64,000 bases of DNA from Paralvinella palmiformis (lineage: Eukaryota > Annelida > Polychaeta > Terebellida > Alvinellidae), in the NCBI GenBank assembly GCA_025642065.1, contig JAODUP010000674.1:92001-156000 (forward strand), written 5' to 3'. Of the stretch, positions 11,702-24,339 are shown in pieces. The stretch's first letter is position 1, and every line of letters starts with the position of its first letter. A program made the translations under genes and the position numbers. The notes below the pieces were generated by a model. That model did no database searches and was not told where the DNA came from. It saw only the letters and a list, made by a program, of their open reading frames with translations.

Positions 11702-11750
<49 letters not shown>
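11655..11750. repeat. (AAAT)n(AATT)n(AT)n compound microsatellite
   Basis: Three AT-only motifs in sequence; each step differs from the previous one by a single change. Confidence 0.85.
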
Positions 11751-11751
<1 letters not shown>

Positions 11752-11754
11752 TGA

Positions 11755-12425
11755 TGGACAAAAGCTAAAGATTATTTCATATAGAACAGTGCATGATGGA
11801 AACACGACAAACCCATCTCGCTGGCAGGCTGCTGGTACTGGGTCGATTTTGTTCATTTTGTTTCAGAAATATCTAAGCGTACAACTTTTTCTCAGTACTT
11901 CATCCCGTCTGTTGTACACCCAGTGTTATCTTATATAAATGTGCCTTTGCTTGTGGAAGGAATGGAAAATGTGGGCTCTAGAAACCAGGTGTGAATGCCA
12001 GATACGAATCTGGAATTAATATCAACATGTTTTGGCCGATGTTTGACTTTTGGCCTTAAGCGTACTGTAAATATGACTGAGATGACCTGTGGATGTGGTG
12101 GAGTGGGCCATTTGGAGTGAAGTACAACCGAGTTTCAAGTTTATGTTTTGAAACATCGCTTTCTCGGAGTGATGCAGTCAGGTCGTGGAGAATGGATGAC
12201 TGGCGTTCATATGCCTGTACCATTCTAGTTCATCGTCCACAGTCCGCGAAGCATACTGCGTCCGAGGTAATCCTTAATAATCTATCTCAACGAATTGTGT
12301 ACTCATTTGCCTGTGAGTCTGTGCGGAAAATGAACAATGCACTGGTAGATCCGAACCGCGTATAGTCCGCTCTCTGGGTCAACACTCTACGACTAAGATA
12401 TTTCGATGTTGCAAAGGAGTTGTCG
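11755..12425. other. Unassigned stretch, possibly an old transposon
   Basis: Moderately open plus-strand frames (12093-12365) with a weak W-A-I-W-S-E resemblance to the C-terminal half of Tc1 transposases near 12107-12125, but stops interrupt it and no catalytic residues can be placed. Held as unidentified. Confidence 0.2.
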
Positions 12426-12587
12426 GCATTAATTAAGATACTCACACGTGCGTGGTGACATAATTATGTGCGAGCGAGCACATATGCAAACGTAGACAGA
12501 AAGATAGAAAGGAACTCACGGACAGGCAGAAAGACAGACAGAAAGATGGACAGCCAAGAAAGACAACAGCGTGACTGACTGATTGGC

Positions 12588-12704
<117 letters not shown>

Positions 12705-12739
12705 GATCCAGAGATCTGTTAGCAGTTAATTTATCACCT

Positions 12740-13590
12740 CCCCGGATCACGTACATCAATATCGGCGACGTCCGCCCGCCAGCCTGCCATCTAGCGGCAC
12801 TCTGGGCACGTGTAAATGAAATCCGGAATATTCATGTCGCCAGCGACTCCTAGCGTCACTCGTCGGCCGTCTAACAATGATATATCTAGTGTTCTAATGA
12901 TCAGGAAGTGTTCGCTTCATTAAATCATTAACACGACGGAGCTAGAGAAACGTCCCGGCGCCGCCATGTTTTATCTGTGACGTCATTTATTTCCAAGTCC
13001 GCCATTAAAACGACATCCTTCTCCTGGCGACAAAGTGAGTCGACACCACCCCCACAATCCTCCGCCGCTTTCTACACGCCCGTCTACGTCTACATCTCCG
13101 GATCGATAAATTGTCCAGAACTGTGAGATCCGGGCGGGGGAGTGCTTTCCTCATTGCCGAGATCATTGTCATTTTAATCGCGCGCCAAATCGGTGTTTAC
13201 GCCGAGAAAGCGATCTTCGGGATCTCCTGCACAGGGCGCCACGCCTACGGAGCGCTAATTTGTGTCTTTATCCGACGCCATTTTCATCGCCATCCATCAC
13301 TAATTCGTCGTACGTCATTCGGGATCGGCGCCTGCGCGCAACGGTTCGAACGCTCGGCCCGGCCGCGCATCAGCTTCCGGAAGCGGATCTAAGACGATAA
13401 TTGTCATGTTGGCAGATCCCGAACGAAGGAAGGGCACCAGGTGTTTTTTGCCATTTCACGATCCATCATTTGATTTATCGGGACGGTCCCGTCAGTTCGT
13501 CGACATTAAAGCGATTACGACGTTTCTCTGTTTAGTTAAACAAAAGGAAGCTACAGTGAAACGGCATTTATCCGCCACTTCAATAAACCG
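12740..13590. promoter_or_regulatory. CpG-rich unique island
   Basis: Repeat-free, GC-enriched stretch with a perfect CRE TGACGTCA (12978-12985), GCCGCCAT words (12961-12968), TAAT-rich homeodomain words and several Sau3A-like GATC clusters. Two overlapping open frames (13111-13392 and 13406-13828) show no known domain and I do not call them genes. Confidence 0.3.
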
Positions 13591-13943
13591 AACGTCCATC
13601 TTTTCCGATCCGATCCGTTTGTCACTTTGTGCCTTTGTTGTTTTGTTGTCCTTTGGTCTTTTATACACTTTCGGGTTTTTCCCCCCATACTTGTTTGATG
13701 CCACTGTTTGTTTTGTTCTGCATTACTTTGCCCCTAGGCTTATACCTCATCGTAAAGTCTTTTGCCGTTATACATATACTACTCTTAGAAACGCGCTCTA
13801 TCGAAATCAAATTAATAAGACATTTTAAAGGACAAATTTAAAATACTAAACATCATCCCGGCAACACGGTCTCAGTTTCGCGTCTCCACAGTATCTTTTG
13901 ATTCGTTGCTTTTTCCTATCATCCTTGCATCTGATTACTGTCT

Positions 13944-14118
13944 CCATGGCCTAGCTGGTAGAGTGGTTGACCATAAACGTCTACCATCTGGGTTCAATGC
14001 CCAGTTTGGCTTTGCGTGAGGGGTGTGTCGTCTATCATTTCGTCTCATTACTTTTGAAGTGCGTTCTTCCCGTTTAGCTTAACGTGTGTACAACGGTGAC
14101 CGTAAGCATCACTGTCTT
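13944..14118 (+). mobile_element. tRNA-derived SINE, family A
   Basis: A-box TAGCTGGTAGAGTGG and B-box GGGTTCAATGCCC are both well preserved. The body reads GGGTGTGTCGTCTATCATTTCGTCTCATTACTTTTGAAG, then CCGTTTAGC and GGTGACCGTAAGCATCA as in the 20888 copy. Confidence 0.7.
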
Positions 14119-14237
14119 TGATCATTATCTATTATTAGCATGATCTCTCCATCATATAGACAAAGGAACATTATATAGGTCTATTAACATTTAGTTAAGA
14201 TACATTTTCTGTGTTGTGTCTAAATATCTGTTTAAGA

Positions 14238-14424
<187 letters not shown>

Positions 14425-14427
<3 letters not shown>

Positions 14428-15035
14428 CCCATTTTATTAGAAAAAATTGTCAAGATGTACTGAATAGACAGTTATCTATGTTTCAGCTATAAATTAGTAT
14501 TAAAAATAGTGTTTGGCTAAAATCTTCCAGGTATTTTGTTCCAGTGGAAAAAACTCCCCCACCCCAATGATTGGATCACGATCTAATCAGTTGTACCTTT
14601 CTATTGATTTATTCGTCGATACGTCAATCGTATTGTGGAATGTGTCTAAGCCTGTCGCAATCGACGAGATGGCACTGCGTTGATCTGATTATAGAGGTTT
14701 CGCTGTAAGTTAGGGCACTCCCGTGGTTCAGTGCCTCCAGCTGTTGTCACCTGCCCCGGGAGCAGGCGTTAGGTCAAGGCTGTCGTATAGTCTGGACCCA
14801 CTTCGTCTGGCCATAACCGAGTCCCTGCATGATCCCGACAAACGACGAACTGTACAGTGCGCGATCCGCTGTTTGGCGCGTTCCAGATATTGTACCTAAG
14901 GTGCTTTGTCCCTGCATTTAATTGTTTTGTGTATATTTGTTAAAAATATTTTATTTAAAAAAAATAGATACTATATGATAACTATTCTATAGAATGTACC
15001 ATAATCATCAGAGACACTTATTAATAAAAATGATC
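14425..15035. other. Unique non-coding stretch
   Basis: The segment 14695-14900 is GC-richer and could be an unrecognised repeat copy, but only one copy is present in the window. No gene seen. Confidence 0.3.
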
Positions 15036-15039
15036 TATT

Positions 15040-15205
15040 ATCCTAGGTGGATAGAGTTGCAAAATTCCGGATCAAGGTTCGAATCCAACATGTACTTATG
15101 TTTGTGGGCTGTTTGTTTACATGGAAAGTAGCCCCTCGACCATATTCACGTTCCAGATCTGGCCAGTACCGAGCTTAAAGAAACCACTCACTCACTCACT
15201 CAATT
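15040..15205 (+). mobile_element. SINE family B with CACT tail
   Basis: CCTAGGTGGATAGAGTTGC, B-box AAGGTTCGAATCC, TATGTTTGTGGGCTGTTTG, GTAGCCCCTCGACCATATTC and a (CACT)n tail (15186-15203). This copy shows that the tail of family B is CACT. Confidence 0.62.
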
Positions 15206-15209
15206 ACGC

Positions 15210-15800
15210 AATCGCTCTATCACTCACTCACCTGGATCTTTGTAATTAATAGGTGATTCACGGTGTTCTGATTATAACATGGAACACAATCCTGGCTTTG
15301 ATAACCTTAAATTGGCGACAAAATACCTCGTATATCTCCAACGAGAAGTAAATGATAACTGAAGTTCACGCTTCATGATAGATAATTACTGAACCAAACA
15401 CGAATTAAAACAAAGATAATGTCATACGTTTATCTTAAATCTGAGTTCTGTTATTTGTCATGTTCAATCAGACTGTGCTACTCTTTAAAGGTGTACCTTG
15501 CTCAGGTTTGGCTATGGTCAATGCATACTGACTGTTTTAACGTGTATGGGTTTCGCTACCGACTACTACTGATATTTTGTGCATTTAGCAACGAGAAAGC
15601 ATATTCTATAGTACACTAATCGATGCTATAATTTTGCTCCAAAAGATGAGATATGTGTGTTGGTAATGTATGTCTCTTTTTATTAAATTTTGTTTTAGAA
15701 TTAGATTAGGTACTATTTGGTCACCATTAGTCGTGAGACAGATATAGTTACATTCCAAATAGATCTAAGTGCATTTACAATTACGTCTTTTGTGGATTCC
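15210..15800. other. AT-rich non-coding stretch
   Basis: Nothing recognisable between the SINEs at 15040 and 15805. Confidence 0.35.
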
Positions 15801-15804
15801 GGGG

Positions 15805-15960
15805 TTTAACTCATAGCGTGGTTGGCCACAGACTTCTAACACCTGGCCGGACTGGCTATTTCTAGGGGATGTTTCATCTTTCAGTTTCCTTTATTACCTT
15901 TCAAGATCGCCCCGCCCATTTAGACTAACATATGCACAAAGGTGGCGCTGAAGTAGCAAA
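15805..15960 (+). mobile_element. tRNA-derived SINE, family A, head degraded
   Basis: The head is worn (TCATAGCGTGGTTGGCCACAG). The body is clear: GGGATGTTTCATCTTTCAGTTTCC, ATTACCTTTCAAGATCGCC, CCCATTTAGACTAACATATGCACAAAGGTGG. Confidence 0.65.
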
Positions 15961-16058
15961 ATTTCATCATCCAAATGAACCACACCCCCTCCCCGTTGAG
16001 TGCTTGAGTGTGGGTTTAGCATCTCATTACAAAGATGGAATCATAATAAATTTTAAAC

Positions 16059-16236
<178 letters not shown>

Positions 16237-16444
16237 TCGTAACACATCGCGCCGGCGCTTCCTTTGTATACACCTTGTCGTCAAAAAGACAGTTGACTTT
16301 TGTCAGATTCCACATTCTCTTAACGTATCCCAACATCTTTGGCTTCCGGATCCGTTCTCTATGACCTTCACATCGACATTGTCTTGCGATTAAGAGGTCA
16401 TTAGTCACCATCAGCAACACATCGATAACGATTATATGTATAGC

Positions 16445-16735
16445 CGTGTCATGAATGATGAACTGTATCAGGAATGATGAACTGTATCAGGAATATGAAC
16501 TGTATCATGAATTATGAACTGTGCCATGAATGATGAACTGCGTCATAAATGGTGAACTGTGTCAAGAATTATGAACGGTATCATATATGATGGACGTTAT
16601 CATGAATGATGAACTGTGTCATGAATGATGAACTGTGTCATGAATGATGAACTGTGCCACGAATGATGAATTGTATCATGAATGATGAATGATGAACTGT
16701 GTCACAAATGATGAACTGTGTCATGATATGCTGTA
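16445..16735 (+). repeat. 19-bp minisatellite (CATGAATGATGAACTGTGT)
   Basis: About 15 head-to-tail units of 18-20 bases with point variation in most copies. Confidence 0.82.
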
Positions 16736-17215
16736 GAGCCTTTATTAGGTCATACTGTACGTTATCATAGGTCATGTTCTTAAAACATACGATACAATGT
16801 TGTAGAATGTCATAATATGTTGTAGTATGTTTCGGTATGTCATACTTTATGTTGTCATAGATAATGGCACATCATAACATACCAATAATAAGTCGCGGTA
16901 TGTCATAATATGTTGTAGTACCTATCGGAATGTCATAGTATATTGTCGTAGGTCATGGCATGTTATGCCATGCTATATTGTGGCATATCATAATTTGTTT
17001 TAGTATGTTTTGATATAGGTTGTCGTCGATCTTGGTATGTAATAGTATACCATATTATCTTGTGGTATGTCATAATATGTCGTAATATGTGTCGTTATAT
17101 TTGTTGTAGCAGGTCATGCCATATTGAATCATGTTATAGATGCAGTATTTAGTAACACACCTTAATACGTTGTAGTATATCATGTCATAGCATATTGTCG
17201 TATGTCATAATTGCT
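16735..17215 (+). repeat. Diverged tandem repeat, about 20-bp TCATAATATGTTGTAGTATG unit
   Basis: Variants of TGTCATAATATGTTGTAGTATG recur throughout; more diverged than the adjoining 19-bp array, with which it shares TCAT-TG words. Confidence 0.6.
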
Positions 17216-17541
17216 TTTTAATTATACAATGCCTGGGAACAGATAAATCAATTTGACAATATATAGGTTTAATTTTATTATTATTATTATCGTTATTACT
17301 CTTATTATTTTAGTTTTTGTTATAATAATAAAATAATCGACAGCAGCGATAAACATTGGAAAGCGTGGCCAAATGAGAAAGGTCACTGAAAGGCAGTCGG
17401 CGAGAGAAGGTCGTCAGAGAACACCGCTAGATGGCGCGTCGACAATAAATATACGGTCGGCAAAACGTAGTGGAGATCTCTATGAAAGACAGCACTTCCT
17501 TTGATGTTTCTTTTCTCTCGATGACCGAATGGTTCCTCGAA

Positions 17542-17557
17542 AGAGAGAGAGAGAGGA

Positions 17558-17596
<39 letters not shown>
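17542..17596. repeat. (GA)n and (CT)n inverted pair
   Basis: AGAGAGAGAGAG then CTCTCTCT tracts separated by about 10 bases; the arms are complementary and could form a hairpin. Confidence 0.75.
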
Positions 17597-17599
<3 letters not shown>

Positions 17600-17609
17600 T
17601 TGAATCCAC

Positions 17610-18860
17610 CCATTCACCTTACGTGCATGCGTGTCTGGGTGCGTGTCGGGCCGCACGTGCACGCGCGCGCGCGCGTTCGCTTGCCCGACAAATGAATCGG
17701 GCGACTAATTGACAAAGATTGACACCACTGACGGCCGCTAGAAGACGAAGAGGGCGAAAGTAGGGCTCCGGCGAGAGCTAAATGCTTAATTGACTCATAA
17801 AATTAAAAAACAGACGACGTTTAGCGTGAGTTATGCGCCGAGAAGACATCTTTACGACCCCTGGCGGAAGCGGCGACAATTATACGAATACAATTCAAAC
17901 GTAACAAAATACCTCGGCGGAACCTCCCCCCTCCCATCCGCCGCCCGCCGCCCGTCTGATGGATAATTTTTTTTCTTGCTGATGTTTTTCTCCCGATGAT
18001 TTACCGATGCTGAGCTATTCCAGCGCCTCTCGCTCGCAGCGAAACTCCAATAAATAACCGACTTCTGCGTTGGCCATTTTCCTGGGAACTATGGCACGCC
18101 ATTCGGCTCCTAATTCAGTCTGTATAGGTACGCCCCTCGTCTTCATCGACGCACGCGCGTTAGCCGAATTGTAAACCCGCGCGCCATTTGTCCAACCGTT
18201 ATCGCCTTTTAGTATGAAAAATCGACCAATAGCATCTCATTAATTAGTTACGCGTGTACAGTTGTTTTAGCATGCGCGCATGAATTACCGTCTGGAAACG
18301 CAATACGACAGACATCGGTCGTTAGTGAAGAAATGCGACCATAAGCAGAGATCTCAGTAACCATTTTTCTTGTTGACGGTGATCTTGGGTAAGATATCTT
18401 TGACTAAAAGATAGGTAGTTGTCAATAAAAAATACGCGCGTCAAACACGGAATAATTAACTCTTTGTCAAAGTAATGAAATGCGAGAATTATACTAATTA
18501 TGCACGCGTAGGTAAATCACGTATTTTTCCCTGTCCGTTTTATCAGGCGCGCTTAAATATTTAGAGCACGCCTGTTGCGTTGCGCATGCGTGCGCGTGAA
18601 TTATGACCCAAATGGCCGACCATAGGGCCCGGTTTAATACCAATCGGTCCAGTCCGTCTGATGGCCACAGACTCACGCCAAGCTGCGGGTCGATGGCGCT
18701 TCAAGTACGGGTCCGTCCTGGCGATGCTATCGGAGGTACGGTTCTTCGCATTGTGACGGGGTGTTGTGGCATAAACCGACCCTCTCCAGTTCGAAGCCAC
18801 ACCAACCGTTCACCGATTGACTTAGATGGGAATGAATTTTTTTTAATACCATGCTAGTCG
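17610..18860. promoter_or_regulatory. GC-rich unique island with posterior-Hox word
   Basis: Begins with CG/GC alternation (17655-17680), continues as unique sequence with TTTACGAC (17851-17858), many AATTAATTA/TAAT words, ATGCGCGCATG (18273-18283) and TTGCGCATGCGTG (18579-18591), an NRF1-like match. No coding frame is convincing. Confidence 0.3.
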
Positions 18861-19289
18861 TAATTGGTTGACACCCACATTGGTAGCTAGACACGGAATA
18901 CTCTTTGAGAGTTGAGAATGTAATTGAATTGTACGGATCCAAAAACCAAGGGGATTATGGACACTCGATTATAAATCCCTTAGAGTGGGCCCTCCCGAGA
19001 AAAAGAAACCGGTCAAAGTTTATAGCTGAGCAACTGCTTTCGTATCATAAATTAGACCAAAAAACCACCACAAACGTGTCAACTTTACTCAAGGAAAGCC
19101 CCGCCATGTTGTAAGTGTCCGGATTTTGACGACAATCCTGATAAGATCCAGGTCGGCGATCGTCTGTCACGTGTCGTATCCGTCACCAGAGGACGCTTAT
19201 CTTATTGATAACGATTTAAACAGACCGAAACTCTGACTGAGGAGAGAATTATAATTAACTGGTCGAGATAGATGGTCGTTTATTGGTCT

Positions 19290-19540
19290 TAATTGGTATA
19301 ATGGCTGGCTGATGGGTTGACTGGTTGGTTTAATGGTTTCAAGATGGGTTGGCTGGTTGGTGTATTGGCTGGTTGGTGTGTTAGCTGGTTGACATTTTGT
19401 CTGGATGGTATAATACCTGGATGATGTGTTGGCTGGTTGGTGTGTTGTCTGGTTGGTGTGTTGGCTGATTGATGTGTTAGCTGGTTGGTATTTTGGTGGG
19501 TTGGCTGGTTGGTGTGTTGGCTGGTTGGTGGTATATACCC
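19290..19540 (+). repeat. 16-bp minisatellite (GGCTGGTTGGTGTGTT)
   Basis: About 13 units with substitutions and occasional 20-base variants. G-rich strand with regularly spaced GG pairs. Confidence 0.78.
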
Positions 19541-20094
19541 TGGTTAATGGCGGTTATATCGTATCTAACGATATGTTGTATGGTCGTTGAGTTGTGAAGA
19601 ACGTGTGTTCCATCAATATTGTATTATCTGTTGTATGTTGGTTGTGTTGCCTGGATTGTGTATTGTTTTGTTAAAATTTTCTCTGGCAGTGTGTCAGCTT
19701 CGAGGTGACAAAATTAGAAAACGGAACCACTGCCCCACGATAAATAAATAAATAAATAAATATGGCGAGAAATTTATGGCCAAAGATAAACCGCTGGTGA
19801 CTGGAAATACTGAGAAGGCGCCGCCATGTTGGATTTTTTGGGTCTCCAATTTACTTAAGACACCGCCGCCATTTTAACTGACTTTTAGTGGATAGGTTTT
19901 TTTTGTTTTGTTTTACTGATGAAACGTGCCAGTTCAGCGATAGTGATCTAAGAACTTTTTTCTTTGGACGGTGATAAGGAATATACAGGGTTCTTGATAC
20001 GTATTCGCCCCCCCCCCCCTCGGAGCTGTGTAATTTACAGCCCTACCAACCCCCCGTGGAGAATAATCCGAATAACAATCGTCAACCAGTAAAA

Positions 20095-20165
20095 GGCCAG
20101 AAGTCGGTAGATGGATTCGAACCCAGAATCCACCTATTTATTCAAAACCACGCTAACGCGGAAGG
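20095..20165 (-). mobile_element. tRNA-like SINE head
   Basis: On the minus strand GCGTTAGCGTGG is followed by a perfect B-box CTGGGTTCGAATCCATC. No CCA-ready acceptor stem pairs with it, so a functional tRNA gene is unlikely. Confidence 0.5.
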
Positions 20166-20296
20166 ATTGTTATTACTGACAGCGTCGACGAATGGAAGAC
20201 TCCGACGAGGTGACGAGTAAAAACTCCGTCGACCCCCATTGCTGCCCGGATCCAGATCTCCGTCCTGGATTGGGAACAGACACAAGTGAAGCCAGT

Positions 20297-20305
20297 ACAG
20301 CAGCA

Positions 20306-20337
<32 letters not shown>

Positions 20338-20350
20338 AATAACAACAATG
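20297..20350. repeat. (CAG/CAA)n trinucleotide tract
   Basis: CAGCAGCAGCAG then CAACAACAA; gives poly-Leu on the minus strand (frame 20142-20357), not a gene. Confidence 0.75.
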
Positions 20351-20887
20351 AGATCATGTTTATGAACAGCTTTGTAGTGGACGAAGTGGTGCGGAAACGT
20401 TGATCGTGGTCGCTAGGGGTCGTGGCTGTCCCATTGTCGAAGCTGTCAATATCTCGGCATTATCTATCATAAATCATCTATTTGGTGACATCAGTCACGC
20501 CAGGCGACACCACGTGATGGCCGAGTCCGCCTCACTCTAATATCGCCCGCAGGCTACGAACAGAAACAACCACGAAAGCGAACCTACAATGTGGATAGAA
20601 AGCTGTCACGTGGTATGTTGTTGGGTTGTTGTCGTTTAAAGCCTTTTGTGTCATAATCTAAGTTGAAGATATATCTGACGAGTTATTTTGGCGATCCTTC
20701 GCATAGATTTTCACCCACTTCACCCCACCCACTGCCCACCTCCTCTCAAGGGACAAAAACTCAGCGGAGAGGGGGGGGGGGGAGACCTGGCTGATATAAC
20801 CCCACTGACAAAATACCTCCGGGGAAAAAACACACTTGGATAAAACCCTACACGGGGAAAAAATCCACAACAGATGATCTTTTCTTT

Positions 20888-21115
20888 CATCATTCCGAGC
20901 GCCTCCGTGGTCTAACGGTAGCGTGTTGGATCACAGATCAATACCACTCGTGTTCAAACCTCGGCGTGGGTATATCTGAAGGTTGTTTCATCTTTGACTT
21001 CGTTTCATTACCTTTGGAGGTCGCTCGTCCCATTTAGCCTATATGTGCACAAAAGTGGCCGTAAACATCAATCATCGTCATCATCAATCATCTTTCATCA
21101 TTCCTTTCGTGGACA
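20888..21115 (+). mobile_element. tRNA-derived SINE, family A (best copy)
   Basis: A tRNA-like head with an A-box region (CGTGGTCTAACGGTAGCG) and B-box (GTGTTCAAACCTC) is followed by a body GTTTCATCTTTGACTTC...TTTCATTACCTTTGGAGGTCG, then CCCATTTAGCC and a CATCAT-rich tail. The same order of blocks recurs at 7905, 13945, 15805, 24000 (minus) and 24345. This is the most complete copy and defines the family. Confidence 0.75.
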
Positions 21116-21479
21116 GTTCAATAAATCGAGAAAAAGTACTCATGAGTAGTCCGATAACCCGAACATCCGACCACCTAAATAACGCCGAAACGGAACCTTC
21201 CCACAGGATATTATCTGGTTAATCCGACAGTTGAGCTTTGGACACCGACATGGAAGTGGTGTTTACTATTGGATGACGCTTTTAGTAGGCTGATATATCG
21301 CGTCTGTATTTATGTGGGTCACGCCCCCCCCCCCCAGATTGACACCGAATGTTAGTCAATAGGAGCGATTTGTTGACGTCCGTGTTTCGATATCAGTATA
21401 CGGCATAATCCTCGATCGTAAATTGATTTAAACATAACGGACAAAGAAGCGATTGAGTAAAGAGATCATATATAAATCA

Positions 21480-22310
21480 AGGAGATAACGACATCGTCTT
21501 TTTCCTCTGATGGATGCTTCTTCGACAAATCGTAGCACTCTGTTGACGCACTCATGTGACTATTTTGTCGGTTTATCATTTATTTTCTCAAAGTATTGCC
21601 TAAAATACTTTGCGCTTTCTCGGTTTAATCTTCATGAAATACTTGGCGCCCGTCTCAAACAAAAATTTATTACAATTAAACGAAGTAGTTTTAATTAAGC
21701 ACGAATTGCAAAATCATTTTATATGTTGCTATCCTCGCAATCGAACATTTAAATTACAAACTCGAGAGAGAAAGAAAAAAAGGTCTTTGTTCCATATCTC
21801 TTCAGAAAGGATTTGTCTGACGGGATTTTTTTCTCTACTTCAACAGGACCCTTTTCAGATGGGTTTAAACTACATATTTCATGCATAGTACCCTCCCCCC
21901 CGCGATGGGAGAACGTCATCCCGCTATAAACCAGATAGGGTACGATTCGGTTGACGGCTGCCATTTTTTTTGTCAGTCGTCACGATACATTTGGGAAATC
22001 GAGCGAAACTTAACCTAGAAGAAATTATAATCTTATGGCGGACGATATTGGAGGAAGATATCCGTCGGAGACGTTTTCCTATTTACGACGCAGCCGAGTT
22101 TATTTTCCGTGGAAAATCCCGGCTGTGCGGGGGAAATACTTTCCCCCTTCTCAACCGGATTTGTTCTCCTTTCGCCGTGCAGGCGTCGACGGCCCATGAA
22201 AGGAGATGGTTAGCTTTAATGTCCACAGAAATAGATTGATGTTGACGAACAGATTGACAACAAATATGGCGTCTCTCGGGATATAAATAGGGAGGGGTGG
22301 GGGTGTAGTG
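21480..22310. promoter_or_regulatory. Repeat-poor island with posterior-Hox word
   Basis: Unique DNA containing TTTACGAC (22082-22089), TTTAATTAAGC homeodomain words near 21691 and several ATAAAT runs. The frame 21970-22239 is open but has no recognised motif. Confidence 0.28.
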
Positions 22311-22379
22311 GTGTCAGAATATTGTGTTATCAGTCATGTCCAAATAACACAAATATAGATAGGTCACGCCAGGTCATTG

Positions 22380-22658
22380 GTACCGTAATAGATGTATTTA
22401 GGAGATTATGGTTTGTGTGTGTGTGTATGTGTATGTGTACGTACGTGTCTGTTTAGGCGGTTAGCAATTGAACACGGACACATAGAAGTGCAAATCATAA
22501 AGACAGCATTTGGACAATTGTAAACCTGTGTCAAAATGCCCGTGTGTCAGCATTAGATGTTGGTGTAGTGTGTCTATATGTCCGAATATAACTGTCTTTG
22601 TATTTGTCTATATTTAAACATTTTGCCTATGTCTACAAACCTGTTTGTATATATATAA

Positions 22659-22690
<32 letters not shown>

Positions 22691-22712
22691 CTGTGTGTAT
22701 GTGTGTGTGTCT
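22380..22712. repeat. GT-rich simple repeats
   Basis: Short GT tracts at 22414-22450 and 22666-22710 with ATAT between; GTGT words in between look like a decayed larger tract. Confidence 0.65.
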
Positions 22713-22844
22713 TAAGATTAAATATGGCGAAAGCAAGCTGTCGCTTACGTAATAAAATATAAATATCTTATTATTGCGTGTCTGTGTATTGTAGCAGCAG
22801 CAAATCAGATTGGTCATGTGTGTATTGAGATAGGCGAGGTGGGG

Positions 22845-23480
22845 GGAGGGTGCATGGTGGGGGGGGGGGGGTGATTGTGGGGGATGTTTGTGGCTGTAGA
22901 CGACAGGTGGGTATAATATGACTAACTGTACATTTAGTTGATGCTATTAACTTTATATCATTGGATAAGATAATAAAACCACTGGGGGGTGAACTCGTAG
23001 TAGCAGCAGCCGTAGGAGTAATAATACTGCTACTACTATTAGTAGTAGTAGTTTTTGTTGTTGTTATATTTTAGCTGTAGTAGTAGTAGTAGTTGTTGTT
23101 GTTATTGTTGTCATAGCAATAGGATTAAGTCTCATCTTCAATACAGGTTTTACAGCTATCGTGGTGGCTTCATCAGTGTATTACTGTCCACAGCAGGAAC
23201 AACAACAACAACAACTGCAACAAGACCAACTGCAACAACAACAACAACTAGGATGATAGTTAGTACTATTAATTGTATTAAGCCAATATACCTCTCCTCC
23301 TCCTGCAATTACTACTACAGACATGTCCTATATAATCAGAACCTGTTTACTTCGACGTCCTGATATTCTGACCGTAATAGGGTCTTTCCTATATTAACCC
23401 CAACACCGACACTACTGCTGCTTCTACTACAACAACAACAGCTACTATAATCACTGCTAACGCTACTATTACTACTTCTA
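22845..23480. repeat. Poly-G run and TAG/GTT/CAA trinucleotide patches
   Basis: G-run at 22857-22871; TAG/GTT triplets 23000-23110; CAACAACAA patches 23198-23250 and 23430-23440. Open frames (23055-23363) are translations of these. Confidence 0.65.
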
Positions 23481-23867
23481 TTACTGTTGATACTATTTTC
23501 CATACAGACCCATCACCATAATCACGGATATACCTTATACTATAGTGTTCAGAAAGTTTCATAAGATACACCACCTGTTATGGCTAACTAATGTCCTTCG
23601 TTCTTGGTTAGAAACTTTATAATAATATAGAGAGATTTCTGGTGGCCACGATCCTTATCAGATATTTCTAATTAGAGTAGCTTTTAGTCATCCTGTCAGC
23701 TATGTCTTGCAAGTTATACATACATTACTTCGTTGGTAAAAACCTCGCAATAAGTTCGTGTTTACACGGCGCGCTTTGAGCTAACTGCCATGTGGCTGAT
23801 AAATTATGCAGCAGAATATGCACGCATGCTCAGCGTTGGCATAAAGAGAATGGTGACGTTCCACAGA

Positions 23868-23869
23868 CA

Positions 23870-23946
<77 letters not shown>

Positions 23947-23980
23947 ACACGCGCCACACACACACACACACACACACATA
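23868..23980. repeat. (CA)n microsatellite
   Basis: About 38 CA units, then a CACGCGC break and 9 further units; ends 20 bases before an inverted SINE. Confidence 0.9.
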
Positions 23981-23999
23981 AATCAGACAGTTAGGATGG

Positions 24000-24155
24000 T
24001 GATTGGTTTTTTACGACCACTTTTGTGCACACGGTAGGCTAAATGGGCCGAACGACCTCCAAAGGTAATGAAGTGAAGTCAAAGATGAAACAACCTTCAG
24101 ATATGCCCACACCAAGATCTGTGATCCAACATGCTACCGCTAGATCACCGAGGCA
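24000..24155 (-). mobile_element. tRNA-derived SINE, family A, B-box deleted
   Basis: On the minus strand the element matches the 20888 copy nearly base for base: TAGCGGTAGCATGTTGGATCACAG, AAGGTTGTTTCATCTTTGAC, CATTACCTTTGGAGGTCGTTC, CCCATTTAGCCTACCGTGTGCACAAAAGTGG. About 20 bases carrying the B-box are missing, so this copy is unlikely to be transcribed on its own. Confidence 0.72.
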
Positions 24156-24339
24156 CCACAGATTCTTAGGAAGAAATGGGTATAGAACGCTTGACTGGGC
24201 GACTACCAAAGGATCTGTTTTGGAATTTTAAAATTGGAGGTGAGAGGAGTATGAATACTCGACCATTCACTAAATAAATACACGACAACAAATTTGATAA
24301 TGATAATAATAATAATACTTCAGAAAGTGATTTATATTT

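Noticed and set aside
12093..12365. Possible second Tc1-like transposase remnant
   Set aside because: Only a short W-x-I-W-S-E resemblance in a frame with stops; too weak to name, kept as an unassigned stretch.
13406..13828. 140-codon plus-strand open frame
   Set aside because: No motif, hydrophobic and Phe-rich end typical of T-rich DNA, and an opposing frame covers the same place.
13944..14010. Candidate functional tRNA gene
   Set aside because: A- and B-boxes are present but acceptor arms do not pair and the sequence continues into a SINE body seen elsewhere in the window.
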